64,000 nucleotides of DNA from Firm-04 sp045596625 (GTDB lineage Bacteria > Bacillota > Clostridia > Oscillospirales > Ruminococcaceae). Each line of letters begins with the position of its first letter. The first letter of the stretch is position 1. The DNA lies in assembly GCA_045596625.1 (NCBI GenBank), contig JAZOCU010000044.1, positions 1-64,000 on the forward strand, read 5' to 3'. Shown piece by piece: positions 33,969 through 43,078 of this stretch. Both the position numbers and the translations under genes were made by a program. The notes under the pieces were generated by a model. The model ran no database searches. It was given only the letters and a program-made list of their open reading frames with translations, and had not been told where the DNA came from.

Positions 33969-33997
33969 TTGAAAAAGATGGTGGAATGTGGTATAAT
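33969..33997 (+). promoter_or_regulatory. Promoter of the VOC-family gene
   Basis: TTGAAA (33969-33974), a 17-base spacer and TATAAT (33992-33997). Confidence 0.82.
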
Positions 33998-34047
33998 ATT
34001 TGAGATTAGACAGACCGAAGAACGATAATTTTGAGGAGAAATCAGCG

Positions 34048-34473
34048 ATGAAACTTGACGGCTTTGGATTGTTCGTGAATGATATGCCCACAATGGTGCG
34101 TTTTTATAGAGATGTACTTGGTTTTGAAATTACCGAAGATGAGAATGCAGTAAATGTATATTTAATCAAAGATGGAACGCTTTTTATGCTTTATGAACGA
34201 AAGAATTTTGAGAAAATGACGAGCAGAAAGTATGAATATCTCAAAGGTTTCAATGGGCATTTTGAAATTGCTCTTTATGTTGATACTTTTGAAGAGGTTG
34301 ACAAGGCTTATCATGACGCAATTTCAAAGGGTGCTGTTTCGATATTGCCGCCCGAAAATGAGCCTTGGGGACAGCGTACCTGCTACATAGCCGACCCTGA
34401 GGGAAATCTGATTGAGATTGGTTCTTTCAATCGCCCTTTTGAAAGCAAGACAGATTTTAATGGAGTACAATAA
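34048..34473 (+). CDS. VOC-family (glyoxalase/bleomycin-resistance-like) protein
   Basis: This 141-residue protein has two beta-alpha-beta-beta-beta units typical of the VOC superfamily: VNDMPTMVRFYRDVLGFEI at the start and YIADPEGNLIEIGSF near the end. The E in the last motif is the usual metal ligand. Members include glyoxalase I, dioxygenases and drug-binding proteins; the substrate is not predictable. The start at 34048 has GAGGAG upstream. The codon use is more A/T-rich than in the cellulosomal genes nearby, which fits a recently acquired or accessory gene. Confidence 0.88.
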   Translation: MKLDGFGLFVNDMPTMVRFYRDVLGFEITEDENAVNVYLIKDGTLFMLYERKNFEKMTSRKYEYLKGFNGHFEIALYVDTFEEVDKAYHDAISKGAVSILPPENEPWGQRTCYIADPEGNLIEIGSFNRPFESKTDFNGVQ

Positions 34474-34582
34474 TTAATTCCAATTGGAGTTATAACATTG
34501 AATGTTTTTAGAATCCGACAGTATATCCATCCGTTTTGATGCTGCAGGGATACGAGCTATATAGTTTTATGGAGGTGCCATT

Positions 34583-35635
34583 ATGGCTTTTCGATTGCCG
34601 CAAAGAACATATAACAGACGCATTCCGGTATCACTGAAGATGCGAAACGGCTATGTTTATATACAAATGCAATCATCGATTGTGGATGAGAGTTGCAGAC
34701 AAGTCGGCGGATATTGTGAGTTCTTCTCTGTGGTTGCAAATGCAGAAGATGTTGGGAAAGCAGTGCTCGCAGCAATTGCTCAATTTCATCGTTTGGGCGA
34801 TTTAACCGTATCGGAGCTTTTTCAGATAACCGAACTTTCAATGGAAGAATACACTGTCAAACAGGCACAAGACCGATTGATAGTCATGGGTGCAAAAAAC
34901 GAAGAAGATTTACGTCGTAATTACGATGGTTGCTTTCTTCTTTATGATTTTTTAACTCATAAATACACATTCGGTTTATCATTTGTATATCGAGAAGGCA
35001 GAAAATACTGGAATGATAGTTCACCTTCAACCGGAGAAAAAGGCATTCTCACTTTTGATGTTCCGCTTGAATTTGATGATAGCATCACTCCCGAACGACT
35101 TGGATGGATGGTGCTTGAGGCATTTGACCGAAGCAGGAAAATGGCAGCACGAATGTCGGGTGATTTTTGTCCCGCAAAAACCATAGAGCTATTGGAGGGA
35201 TCTGTTGTGGAAGTTTCAGCGCCGCAAGATCGGCATTTTGTCGATTTTGATGATGGCGGCGTTGGCGAGTTGTACCAAGTTTATTCGTATCTAGCCAAAG
35301 ATGGTGCAGATTCTTCGGCAGACTTTTATTTGAGTGTGGCACCGGAAATATACGGCACTTTAACCTGTGAAAATGTTCGCTTGGCGTGGGAAAAAGCATA
35401 CGGTCAATTCGACAGCATTGATGTTCGCGAAGTCTATTACGGCATCTATACCGTGAGAGCCGAAATGAAGAACAAGCAAGTGCATCGCATTGCTTATTTT
35501 ACAGCGTTGAGTGACGGAATGATTTTGGAATGTTGCATGAATTTACCTCAGCCAAACCGAAGAAAAAAGCTGGATGAAGTTTTGACTGCCATTTTTGAGA
35601 AATTTGCCATAGGATGCAAATTTGTAAAATCATGA
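34583..35635 (+). CDS. Protein of unknown function
   Basis: I do not recognise a family. The 350-residue cytoplasmic protein has no signal peptide or membrane helix. It has mixed alpha/beta content, with two segments of similar style (YDGCFLLYDFLTHKYTFGLSF and VYYGIYTVRAEMKNKQVHR) that could be related domains. Acidic residues are abundant. Immunity proteins of contact-dependent or polymorphic toxin systems can look like this, but no toxin gene is adjacent, so no function is claimed. GGAGG precedes the ATG. It lies at the edge of a decayed accessory stretch. Confidence 0.7.
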   Translation: MAFRLPQRTYNRRIPVSLKMRNGYVYIQMQSSIVDESCRQVGGYCEFFSVVANAEDVGKAVLAAIAQFHRLGDLTVSELFQITELSMEEYTVKQAQDRLIVMGAKNEEDLRRNYDGCFLLYDFLTHKYTFGLSFVYREGRKYWNDSSPSTGEKGILTFDVPLEFDDSITPERLGWMVLEAFDRSRKMAARMSGDFCPAKTIELLEGSVVEVSAPQDRHFVDFDDGGVGELYQVYSYLAKDGADSSADFYLSVAPEIYGTLTCENVRLAWEKAYGQFDSIDVREVYYGIYTVRAEMKNKQVHRIAYFTALSDGMILECCMNLPQPNRRKKLDEVLTAIFEKFAIGCKFVKS

Positions 35636-35757
35636 TTGCGTTTCTCGGGAAACGGGCTAAATGAATCGTGAATGTTTGCTTCTGATGCTTTTTATCCAAT
35701 ATACCATGAAGTTCTACAGAGGAAATCTCTTCTACCATAAGCAATTTTCGGTATATT

Positions 35758-35902
35758 GAGTCACAAGGCTCGTACATATCATACTTTTCCAAAGGCTCAG
35801 ATTGCTGTGTCCGGTTTGGTGTGATGTGTACGAGTCTTTTTGTTTCTGTGCTTTGAATGCATGATAAAAGAATGCCGAACTGCTTTGCTAAGAAAAGATC
35901 AG
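35758..35902 (+). repeat. Dispersed structured repeat, copy A
   Basis: About 145 bases here match, in inverted orientation, the stretch at 51758-51900. The core has complementary arms: CTCGTACATATCATAC at 35769-35784 can pair with the segment ending TGTACGAG at about 35832, allowing G-U pairs. Between the arms lies GCTGTGTCCGG, shared by both copies. A loosely conserved reading frame (CTSLFVSV) crosses the end, but in this copy it is broken by a TGA. Confidence 0.75.
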
Positions 35903-35977
35903 CTATAAGATTTGTGATGCAATCATGGGTCAATTGGATGACTTTAATCAATATGAGCAGCAAAGAAGGTGAATACG

Positions 35978-36125
35978 ATGATCCATAACTTTGGCTTTCT
36001 TTGGCACCCCCAAGGGCAACAAGATTGAGGTTTGTCTTCTGACCTCACCTAAGGATCTCTACGAATACCTTGCTGAGGAAAGCGAGACTTTGATTTGTTG
36101 CGGGAAAGGCAGGATAAAAATCTGA
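35978..36125 (+). pseudogene. Short frameshifted gene remnant
   Basis: An ATG at 35978 with a GAAGGT ribosome site opens MIHNFGF. A single extra T near 35996 then shifts the frame; in the other frame the sequence continues as FFGTPKGNKIEVCLLTSP for about 42 codons to a TGA at 36123. Removing one base gives a 48-codon open frame. I do not recognise the family. It may be the 5' part of a larger lost gene. Confidence 0.4.
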
Positions 36126-36229
36126 AGTTTTTTTGGAAAAATCGTTTGTTTTTTCAGGATCTGTGCTGTAATATTCATCAAATTCAGTGTATGATTTCTC
36201 ATAATCCGGAAAAGCTAAGTGCGTAAAAC

Positions 36230-36380
36230 GAATTCTTCATCACATAGGTAGATTTGCAAACCGATCGGGGGAGGTCAGCGAAACTGCCTGAAACAGAGCG
36301 GCGAGCCGGTTGTCAGCTTTGCACTGCCGGAGGATAATCCTGTGGTGGTGTATGTCTACTGCAATCTGTATAGTATGTGA
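36230..36380 (+). pseudogene. Desulfoferrodoxin (superoxide reductase) C-terminal remnant
   Basis: The translation matches the C-terminal third of the intact superoxide reductase at 60951. LQTDR aligns with LQTDR, and after a one-base shift GGQR and VSFALPEDNPVVVYVYCNL align with GGQR and VTFALEDEMPVAVYAYCNL. The tryptophan codon upstream has become TAG. The N-terminal metal-binding part and the final GLW are missing. It sits 60 bases before ahpC, so a superoxide reductase may once have been part of this oxidative-stress locus. Confidence 0.8.
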
Positions 36381-36440
36381 CAGACAGAATTATGGTTTTT
36401 CAAGTGAAGAACAATAATATTTGAAAAGGAGATATAATGT

Positions 36441-37004
36441 ATGTCAATGATTAATAAGGAAATTTCTGATTTCAGCGTGATGGCATTCCACAAGGGCGAA
36501 TGCAGAATCGTCACCAAGAAGGATGTGTTGGGCAAGTGGAGTGTGTTTTTTTTCTATCCTGCGGACTTCACCTTTGTGTGTCCGACGGAGCTGGAGGATC
36601 TTGCTGATAAATATGCCGATTTTCAGAACGCAGGCTGTGAGATCTATTCTGTTTCCACCGACACACACTTTGTGCACAAGGCATGGTACGATGTGTCTGA
36701 GCGCATTAAGAAGATCGACTATGTGATGCTTGCTGATCCCACCCATGCGTTGTCCAAAGATTTTGAGGTGTATATCGAATCTGACGGTCTTGCCGAGCGT
36801 GGCAGCTTTATTGTGAATCCTGATGGTAAAATTGTTGCTTATGAGGTCAGCTCCGGCAATGTAGGCAGAAATGCTGAGGAGCTGCTGCGCAAGCTGCGGG
36901 CTTGCCAATTTGTTGCCGCCCACGGAGATCAGGTGTGTCCTGCCAAATGGCAGCCCGGCACAGAAACCCTCAAGCCAAGTCTTGATCTCGTAGGCCAGCT
37001 CTGA
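36441..37004 (+). CDS. ahpC: Alkyl hydroperoxide reductase subunit C (peroxiredoxin)
   Basis: This 187-residue typical 2-Cys peroxiredoxin reduces hydrogen and organic peroxides in the cytoplasm. The peroxidatic cysteine is C47 in FTFVCPTELED and the resolving cysteine is C166 in VCPAKW, the normal AhpC1 positions. Length is exactly that of the E. coli type. AAAGGAGAT precedes the ATG. Its stop codon overlaps the start of the reductase gene (TGATG), its electron donor. Confidence 0.97.
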   Translation: MSMINKEISDFSVMAFHKGECRIVTKKDVLGKWSVFFFYPADFTFVCPTELEDLADKYADFQNAGCEIYSVSTDTHFVHKAWYDVSERIKKIDYVMLADPTHALSKDFEVYIESDGLAERGSFIVNPDGKIVAYEVSSGNVGRNAEELLRKLRACQFVAAHGDQVCPAKWQPGTETLKPSLDLVGQL

Positions 37005-38626
37005 TGCGTACCGATAATCTTTATGACGCAGTAATCATCGGTGGTGGCCCTGCGGGATTGACTGCCGCCTTGTATCTTTCCCGAGCAAGATACAAAGTGC
37101 TTGTGATTGAAAAAGAGCAGTTTGGCGGTCAGATCACCATCACCTCCGAGGTTGTCAATTATCCCGGTGTGGGGCTGGCAAGCGGTGCGGAGCTGACGGA
37201 AACTATGCGGCGGCAGGCAGAGGACTTCGGGGCAGAATTTTTACTGGCAGAGGTTACGAGCTTTACGCCGGAGGGAGACATCAAAACCGTGCATACGACC
37301 AAGGATGAGGTGCAGTGCTTTGGTGTGATCGTGGCAACGGGTGCGCATCCGAGGATGATCGGCTTTGACGGCGAAGCGGAATTCCGTGGGCGCGGTGTTG
37401 CATATTGTGCGACCTGTGACGGCGAATTCTTCACAGGTAAGGAGATCTTTGTGGTCGGCGGAGGCTTTGCAGCGGCAGAGGAAAGCGTATTCCTGACTAA
37501 ATATGCAAAGCATATCACCCTCCTTGTCCGAGAGGAGGATTTTACCTGCGCAAAGGCAGTCGCCGACGAAGCCAGAAATCATCCGAAGATTACCGTGCTG
37601 TACGAAACTGAGGTAGAGTCCGTGTCGGGAGATACAGCCCTCACAACCATTTGCTATCGCAATAATGCAACGGGTGAGGTTACGGAATATCACGCAGATG
37701 AGGGTGATACCTTCGGTGTATTCGTGTTTGCAGGCTATGAACCGGAAACTGCGTTGATTCGTGACATTGTAATGCTCAATGAATATGGTTATGTTATCAC
37801 AGACAATAACCGAAAAACCAATATTGAAGGGCTGTATGCCGCAGGCGACATCTGCGAGAAGAATTTGCGGCAGGTGGTGACGGCGGTCAGCGATGGTGCG
37901 GTTGCTGCAACGGAACTTGAAAAATATGCTGCTGCCATGCAGAAGAAAACGGGGTTGATTCCCGAAATCCCCAAGCGTATGCAAGCGGAAAAATCAATAC
38001 AGGAATCCAAACATTGGGATGGCGGATTGTTTTCGGCTGAAGTCTGTGCGCAGCTCGATTCTGTATTTGAAAAGATGGAACGAAACCTTGTGCTCAAGCT
38101 TTATCTTGATGATCAGCCGATTTCTGCGGAACTGAAATCCTATATGGAAGCCATGGCAGAACGTACAGACAAGCTATCGGTAGAAATTGCAGAGGATGTA
38201 GAAGCGGAGAAATTCCGTCCCTGTGTACGCATCTGTCAGGAGGACGGTACAGAAACGGGACTAGCCTTCCATGGCGTACCGGGCGGTCATGAGTTTACTT
38301 CCTTCGTGCTGGGGCTGTACAATGCGGCAGGACCGGGACAGGCACTTGATGTGCAGGATAGAGCGGATATTACACGTATTACAAAGCCTATGGAAATACA
38401 GGTGTTGGTTACGCTTTCCTGCGTGATGTGTCCTGAGCTTGTGACGGCAGCGCAAAAGATCGCAGCGGAAAATCCGAACGTGACAGCTGAGGTATACGAT
38501 GTGAACCAATTTGCAGAGCTTCGGGAACAGCATCAAGTAATGAGCGTGCCTTGCCTTGTGGTGAATGGCAAGGCGATTTCATTCGGAAAGAAAAATCTGC
38601 GGCAGGTGCTGGAACTGCTTGTTTAG
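37004..38626 (+). CDS. AhpF-like flavoprotein disulfide reductase (thioredoxin reductase fused to a thioredoxin-like domain)
   Basis: This 540-residue enzyme should pass electrons from NAD(P)H to AhpC. Residues about 5-310 form a thioredoxin reductase module with the FAD motif VIIGGGPAGLTAA and the redox pair C135/C138 (CATC). Residues about 335-540 form a tandem thioredoxin/glutaredoxin-like module with C473/C476 (CVMC). In enterobacterial AhpF this module is at the N-terminus, so the order is swapped here, as in several clostridial homologues. It is co-translated with ahpC. The C-terminal module should be the direct reductant of the peroxiredoxin. Confidence 0.92.
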   Translation: MRTDNLYDAVIIGGGPAGLTAALYLSRARYKVLVIEKEQFGGQITITSEVVNYPGVGLASGAELTETMRRQAEDFGAEFLLAEVTSFTPEGDIKTVHTTKDEVQCFGVIVATGAHPRMIGFDGEAEFRGRGVAYCATCDGEFFTGKEIFVVGGGFAAAEESVFLTKYAKHITLLVREEDFTCAKAVADEARNHPKITVLYETEVESVSGDTALTTICYRNNATGEVTEYHADEGDTFGVFVFAGYEPETALIRDIVMLNEYGYVITDNNRKTNIEGLYAAGDICEKNLRQVVTAVSDGAVAATELEKYAAAMQKKTGLIPEIPKRMQAEKSIQESKHWDGGLFSAEVCAQLDSVFEKMERNLVLKLYLDDQPISAELKSYMEAMAERTDKLSVEIAEDVEAEKFRPCVRICQEDGTETGLAFHGVPGGHEFTSFVLGLYNAAGPGQALDVQDRADITRITKPMEIQVLVTLSCVMCPELVTAAQKIAAENPNVTAEVYDVNQFAELREQHQVMSVPCLVVNGKAISFGKKNLRQVLELLV

Positions 38627-39127
38627 TCCTGTTAAGTCCTTATATATCTGACAGACAACACTTTTGAATTGACTTTGCGCAATGAACCAAAAGAATTGCT
38701 CAATACGACATTGTGAACGATAATTCGGAGAGTGTTCTGTGAGATTGCATAGAAGCCGTTTGAAGAACAACGAATGCTCCCCGTATTCAGAGATGACTTG
38801 AATACGGGGAGAAACGATAAGTGCCGATATGTGAAAGAGATATATCGAAGAAAATTGGCATTAAAATCGGCGGTGCACATTCACAGATTTTTCGATTCAG
38901 CTGAGTATTCAGCCCAAGATACATCCAAATGGCAGCAGTATGCCGGCATTTTAAGTATGATTGAACAGTTTTTAGGCAGAATAGTGCTTGACGGCAAGAA
39001 TAAGCTGCGCTATAATACTACTAAGCGGCAGCAAAATTGTGCATATTTTGTGTATCACACAGGATCAACAGCAACACCAATGCACGAAAATGACGAGTGC
39101 CCAACATATGATGAGGAGGAAATGCTT
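38627..39127. other. Intergenic region with stem-loop and promoter
   Basis: The 501-base gap between the reductase and esterase genes holds a perfect 12-bp stem (38777-38788 with 38800-38811) without a T-run, perhaps a weak or factor-assisted terminator. It also holds the esterase promoter. An open frame runs through to the esterase start but shows no domain, so I take it as noncoding. Confidence 0.5.
38988..39016 (+). promoter_or_regulatory. Promoter of the CE3/CE1 esterase gene
   Basis: TTGACG (38988-38993), a 17-base spacer and TATAAT (39011-39016), 111 bases before the start codon. Confidence 0.82.
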
Positions 39128-41413
39128 ATGAAAAAACTGAAAACACTTCTGACAGCATCTGCAGTAGCTTTTACAACACTGTTTTCATCCGGACTGTATT
39201 TCGAGAATCCCGATGCCAAGGCGCTGGATCAGGTCAGTATCATGCCGATCGGTGACTCCATCACATTCGGCTATGGAGAAGACGGCGGATATCGGAAATA
39301 TCTTGATTATGCTCTAAAAGGAAAGGGTATTTCATTTGATATGGTCGGACCGGAAGGAAGAAATGAAGCAAGCTTCAATTACAAAGGTCAGACCTGTCAA
39401 TATGATGATAACCATGCAGGATACAGCGGCTATACGATCAAGCAGCAATATCCGATACCCAGCTGGGGTGAGAATGGTCTCTATGAAAAGCTGATAAGCA
39501 AGGATGCAATCAAAACCTGTCAGCCGGATATTGTTTTGCTCATCATCGGCACAAATGATATGACTGCAAACCGTCCCCTGAATGACTGCGAAAATGATTT
39601 ACATACGCTGCTGGATTATATGCTCAAAGATTTGCCGCAGGACGGTGTGATCTTCATGGGTTCGATCCCGGAGTTTACGGCTTACGGCGGTAATGCGCAG
39701 CGAGTTGCAAATTATAACAACACCGTGAAAAAGGTTGCTGAATCTTACGGAGAAAACGTTCGGTTTGCGGATGTTCACGGCTGTCTGAACGGCACGGCTG
39801 ATCTGGCATCCGATGCACTTCATCCAAATGGGACGGGCTATGAGAAAATGGGTCAGTTCTGGGCAAATGTGATCGAGGAATATTTGGCAGAACAAAATGA
39901 AACACCGTATGATCCCAATAACCCCGAACTGCTGCATTCCGGATTTGAGAACGGTCTTTCCGGCTGGCAAGGGCGCGGAGATGCAAGCGTGGTATGCTCA
40001 TCGGAGGCTGCTGCCAGCGGAAATGCATCCGCATTCGTCACAGGACGTACAGCAGCATGGAATGGCATTTTGTATGCGCTGAACAGCAATCACTGCCCTG
40101 AGGGTACTCATATCAGCGTGCAGGCACAGGTGATGCAGAAAACGGGTGCACCCGTGCATTTCAAACTGACAATGCAGTATGACACCGACAACGGCACTGT
40201 ATACGACACTTTTGCGGAGGGAAATGCTGCTTCCGGCGAATGGCTGACGCTGTTTGCTGCAAATTACACCGTCGCACAGGGATCAAATCCGGTGCTGTAT
40301 ATCGAAACGGATACCGATCTCTGCGATTTTTATTTGGATGAGGTTATTGTCACAAAGGTTGACGCCACAAATCCGCCTTCCGACAGCTTCCAAAAGGGCG
40401 ATGTAGATCACAGCGGCACGGTTGACAAAACCGATGCTGCCGCACTCTGCGATTACCTGCTGACCAAAAACAGTGTGATCTATGCAGACACTGCCGATCT
40501 CAACGCTGACGAGAGACTGGATGCAACCGATCTGACACTGCTCAAACGTATGCTGCTCAATCCGCAGGAGCAAGGTTCCTATGGAAAGCAGCCGGAATAT
40601 ATGTCGCAGATCCGTGATCAGATCACGGTGAATGTGCCTGCTTCTGCCTTGGCAACGGCGGAGGGAACCGTGGAGCATATCACATATTTCTCCGCAAAGG
40701 CAAATCACGAAAAGGGAGCGAATGTTTGGCTGCCGCCGGGATATGACAAAAGCAAACAGTATCCTGTGCTCTATGTCAATCACGGATACGGCGGCGATGA
40801 ATCGGCTATGCTCAACGGCATGGGCGTGCGGGAGATCGCCTCAAACCTCATCAAAAGCGGCGAAGCTGAGCCGATGATCATCGTCTTTACGAATCTGTAT
40901 ACACACCCGCAGCGCACGGTTGCCACCGGAAACGGTGCTGAGGATGTACCATACTATGATGCATTTGCTGAAGATCTGCCCGGCAGCTTGATGCCCTATA
41001 TCGAATCCCATTATCCGGTAAAAACAGGACGCGAAAACACAGCAATCACAGGCTTTTCCATGGGCGGCAGAGAGGCGCTCTATATCGGCATCGTGTGTAA
41101 GGATAAGATCGGATACATTGGTGCGGGTGCACCGGCACCGGGTATCTTCCCCACGAAGGATCACATCATGGATCACCCGGGCTGCCTAAGCCAGGATGAG
41201 ATTCGGATCGACGCACCGTATCAGCCGTATGTGCTGATGATCGCAGGCGGCACCAATGACGGCATGGTGGGAAGCTATCCTGAGCAGTATCACAATCTGT
41301 TTACAGAGCATGGTACGGATAATATTTTTATTCCGGTACCGGGCGGCGGTCATGACAGCAGCACGGTGATTCCGCTGATGTACAACTTCATTCGCTGCCT
41401 GTTTAAGGCTTGA
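39128..41413 (+). CDS. Cellulosomal bifunctional esterase: CE3-CBM-dockerin-CE1
   Basis: This 761-residue secreted enzyme has a signal peptide (about 1-32). An SGNH esterase of the CE3 acetylxylan type follows (about 35-255), with S44 in GDSIT, N143 in GTND, and D229/H232 in SDALHPN. A CBM4/9/22-like module (about 265-410) and a two-repeat dockerin (423-482; GDVDHSGTVD and DLNADERLD) come next. Last is a CE1-type alpha/beta hydrolase (about 498-761), a feruloyl or acetyl esterase with nucleophile S644 in GFSMGG. Together they should strip acetyl and possibly feruloyl groups from xylan. The dockerin lies between the catalytic domains. The start has GAGGAGG upstream. Confidence 0.93.
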   Translation: MKKLKTLLTASAVAFTTLFSSGLYFENPDAKALDQVSIMPIGDSITFGYGEDGGYRKYLDYALKGKGISFDMVGPEGRNEASFNYKGQTCQYDDNHAGYSGYTIKQQYPIPSWGENGLYEKLISKDAIKTCQPDIVLLIIGTNDMTANRPLNDCENDLHTLLDYMLKDLPQDGVIFMGSIPEFTAYGGNAQRVANYNNTVKKVAESYGENVRFADVHGCLNGTADLASDALHPNGTGYEKMGQFWANVIEEYLAEQNETPYDPNNPELLHSGFENGLSGWQGRGDASVVCSSEAAASGNASAFVTGRTAAWNGILYALNSNHCPEGTHISVQAQVMQKTGAPVHFKLTMQYDTDNGTVYDTFAEGNAASGEWLTLFAANYTVAQGSNPVLYIETDTDLCDFYLDEVIVTKVDATNPPSDSFQKGDVDHSGTVDKTDAAALCDYLLTKNSVIYADTADLNADERLDATDLTLLKRMLLNPQEQGSYGKQPEYMSQIRDQITVNVPASALATAEGTVEHITYFSAKANHEKGANVWLPPGYDKSKQYPVLYVNHGYGGDESAMLNGMGVREIASNLIKSGEAEPMIIVFTNLYTHPQRTVATGNGAEDVPYYDAFAEDLPGSLMPYIESHYPVKTGRENTAITGFSMGGREALYIGIVCKDKIGYIGAGAPAPGIFPTKDHIMDHPGCLSQDEIRIDAPYQPYVLMIAGGTNDGMVGSYPEQYHNLFTEHGTDNIFIPVPGGGHDSSTVIPLMYNFIRCLFKA

Positions 41414-41462
41414 ACGGCATCCGGCAATCGTTTATTTCTCCGGTCTGAAAAAGTTATATGAT

Positions 41463-41498
41463 AAAAATGTCCTTAGTTTCAAAGGGCATTTTTATTTT
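41463..41498 (+). terminator. Terminator of the esterase gene
   Basis: A 12-bp stem (41463-41474 with 41482-41493, one G-T pair) followed by a T-rich tail. Confidence 0.82.
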
Positions 41499-41602
41499 GG
41501 ATCGAGCAGATATAATGGATGACGAAATAACGAGAAGTCCAACATCTGTCGTGATTACCTTTATAAAGAAGAATGTCAGCATAACAGCTTTACGGAGGTC
41601 AT

Positions 41603-42121
41603 ATGAGACTATTATTTGAGATGGATAAGAACGATTACGAAAACTGCACACATACATTTGTACGTAATTCTGCCAGAAGCATCATTATATCAAATAATAA
41701 GATTGCTATGATTCATAGTTTGAAATACGATCATTATAAATTCCCCGGCGGCGGCATAGAAAATGGTGAAAATCCAGTAGATGCCATGATACGCGAAACG
41801 CGTGAAGAAGCGGGATTGGTAGTGAAACCCGAAACAGTAAAAGAATATGGCTATGTTCATCGTATCCAGAAAAGTGATAAAGATGCAACAGAGTGTTTTA
41901 TTCAGGATAATTATTACTATTTTTGCGAAGTGGAAGAGGAAAGTGTTTCACAGCATTTGGACAATTATGAAGCGGAGGAAGCATACACACTTGAATATGT
42001 TGATGCAGAAATCGCCATCAAAACAAATCGCAATGCAGCACGTAGCCTCCACAACGCAATGATGCTTGAGAGAGAAGCCAGAGTACTTGAACTGCTGATC
42101 GCTGAAGGGGTATTGAAATAG
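41603..42121 (+). CDS. NUDIX hydrolase
   Basis: This 172-residue enzyme carries a complete NUDIX box at about 51-73: GIENGENPVDAMIRETREEAGL, shown here in part, matching G-x5-E-x7-REUxEExGU. NUDIX enzymes cleave nucleoside diphosphates linked to another group, for house-cleaning or signalling. The C-terminal helical extension (about 135-172) is longer than in minimal members. The substrate is not predictable. ACGGAGG precedes the ATG. Confidence 0.92.
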   Translation: MRLLFEMDKNDYENCTHTFVRNSARSIIISNNKIAMIHSLKYDHYKFPGGGIENGENPVDAMIRETREEAGLVVKPETVKEYGYVHRIQKSDKDATECFIQDNYYYFCEVEEESVSQHLDNYEAEEAYTLEYVDAEIAIKTNRNAARSLHNAMMLEREARVLELLIAEGVLK

Positions 42122-42251
42122 CAGACAAAATACAGGATTATATCCCCCAAATGCGAGAGTAAAAATCTCATCGGCGATCAAATTGGATGCAAATGTGTAT
42201 GCAAATAAAACCACAGGCGTGGTGATACGCTGCTGAGGACTATACCATGAA

Positions 42252-42279
42252 AAAAGTTCCCGATTTCTCGGGAACTTTT
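42252..42279 (+). terminator. Probable terminator of the NUDIX gene
   Basis: A perfect 12-bp stem with a TTTC loop (42252-42263, 42268-42279). The T-run is part of the stem. The rest of the 405-base gap around it shows nothing clear beyond a TATAAT near 42456. Confidence 0.6.
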
Positions 42280-42526
42280 CAATGTGTGCAAATATGCGAA
42301 TGCGCACTTGCAAAGTGCAGCAGAATTGATGACATATTTTTACGTTCATAGACTGCATTCAACCGTTATTCGCGCTGAACACTTCAGTGATTTTGTCGAA
42401 TTCATTCAAAATAATGTCAATTTCCATTTTTTTGAGAAAAATGTCTAAAGATAAGATATAATAAGTTTGTCAGATGAAACAGTACTTCATCGATGACACT
42501 TTATAATTAATGAGAGGTTGATTAAC

Positions 42527-42952
42527 ATGAACAGTCACGCATTCACAATTCGCTGCCAGCATAACAGCACAGCAGCCGACTTCGAAACCATAGTAATCAA
42601 AACATTGCTGAGATTGGGAATTCCCGCCAATACCAAGGGGTTTCATTACATCAAGACGGCTGTTCTGCTTGGTATCGAAAATCCCATTGGACTGACCAGT
42701 ATGTCAAAGATTCTCTATCCTGCTATTGCGGAGTATTATAAAGCCGATTCTGCATCCAGCATTGAACGCGCAATGCGTTATGCCATCAGCCAAAGCTGTG
42801 TGAGAGGAAACTCTGAATTTATTTGTGAGATCTTTGATTACACCGATGACATTCAATACTACAATCCCACAAACCGTGAGTTTCTTGCCGTTGTAGCAGA
42901 GTACATCAAACAATTCCACACAGAAACTGCTGAGAATCTCATTGCCTCCTGA
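42527..42952 (+). CDS. Stand-alone Spo0A C-terminal DNA-binding domain protein
   Basis: The 141-residue protein matches the Spo0A effector domain: a six-helix DNA-binding fold with LLRLGIPANTKGFHYIKTA, TSMSKILYPAIAEYY and SSIERAMRYAI. Spo0A itself has a receiver domain in front; here it is absent, so phosphorylation cannot control it directly. Family knowledge says the domain binds 0A boxes and interacts with sigma factors. It faces a phosphorelay gene set on the other strand. The C-terminal 35 residues are extra. It may be a regulator of development or a competitor for Spo0A sites. Confidence 0.88.
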   Translation: MNSHAFTIRCQHNSTAADFETIVIKTLLRLGIPANTKGFHYIKTAVLLGIENPIGLTSMSKILYPAIAEYYKADSASSIERAMRYAISQSCVRGNSEFICEIFDYTDDIQYYNPTNREFLAVVAEYIKQFHTETAENLIAS

Positions 42953-42999
42953 ACGGATATCACTGCCTTTCACATTCACCGGATTGTTACGCAAATGTT

Positions 43000-43033
43000 A
43001 CCCATAACTGCGGCTGCCACCGTAGTTATGGGT
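43000..43033. terminator. Hairpin between convergent genes
   Basis: A 14-bp stem with one mismatch (43000-43013 with 43020-43033) lies between the Spo0A-like gene and the HPt gene. Both flanks are only moderately T-rich, and it may serve both strands. Confidence 0.6.
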
Positions 43034-43078
43034 ATTGTTTACGCAAGGCTTCGGCTTGCGTTGCACACCATACAAGCA

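Noticed and set aside
38774..39127. An N-terminal extension of the CE3/CE1 esterase by 118 codons
   Set aside because: The promoter and the GAGGAGG ribosome site lie inside it, and the signal peptide starts at 39128.
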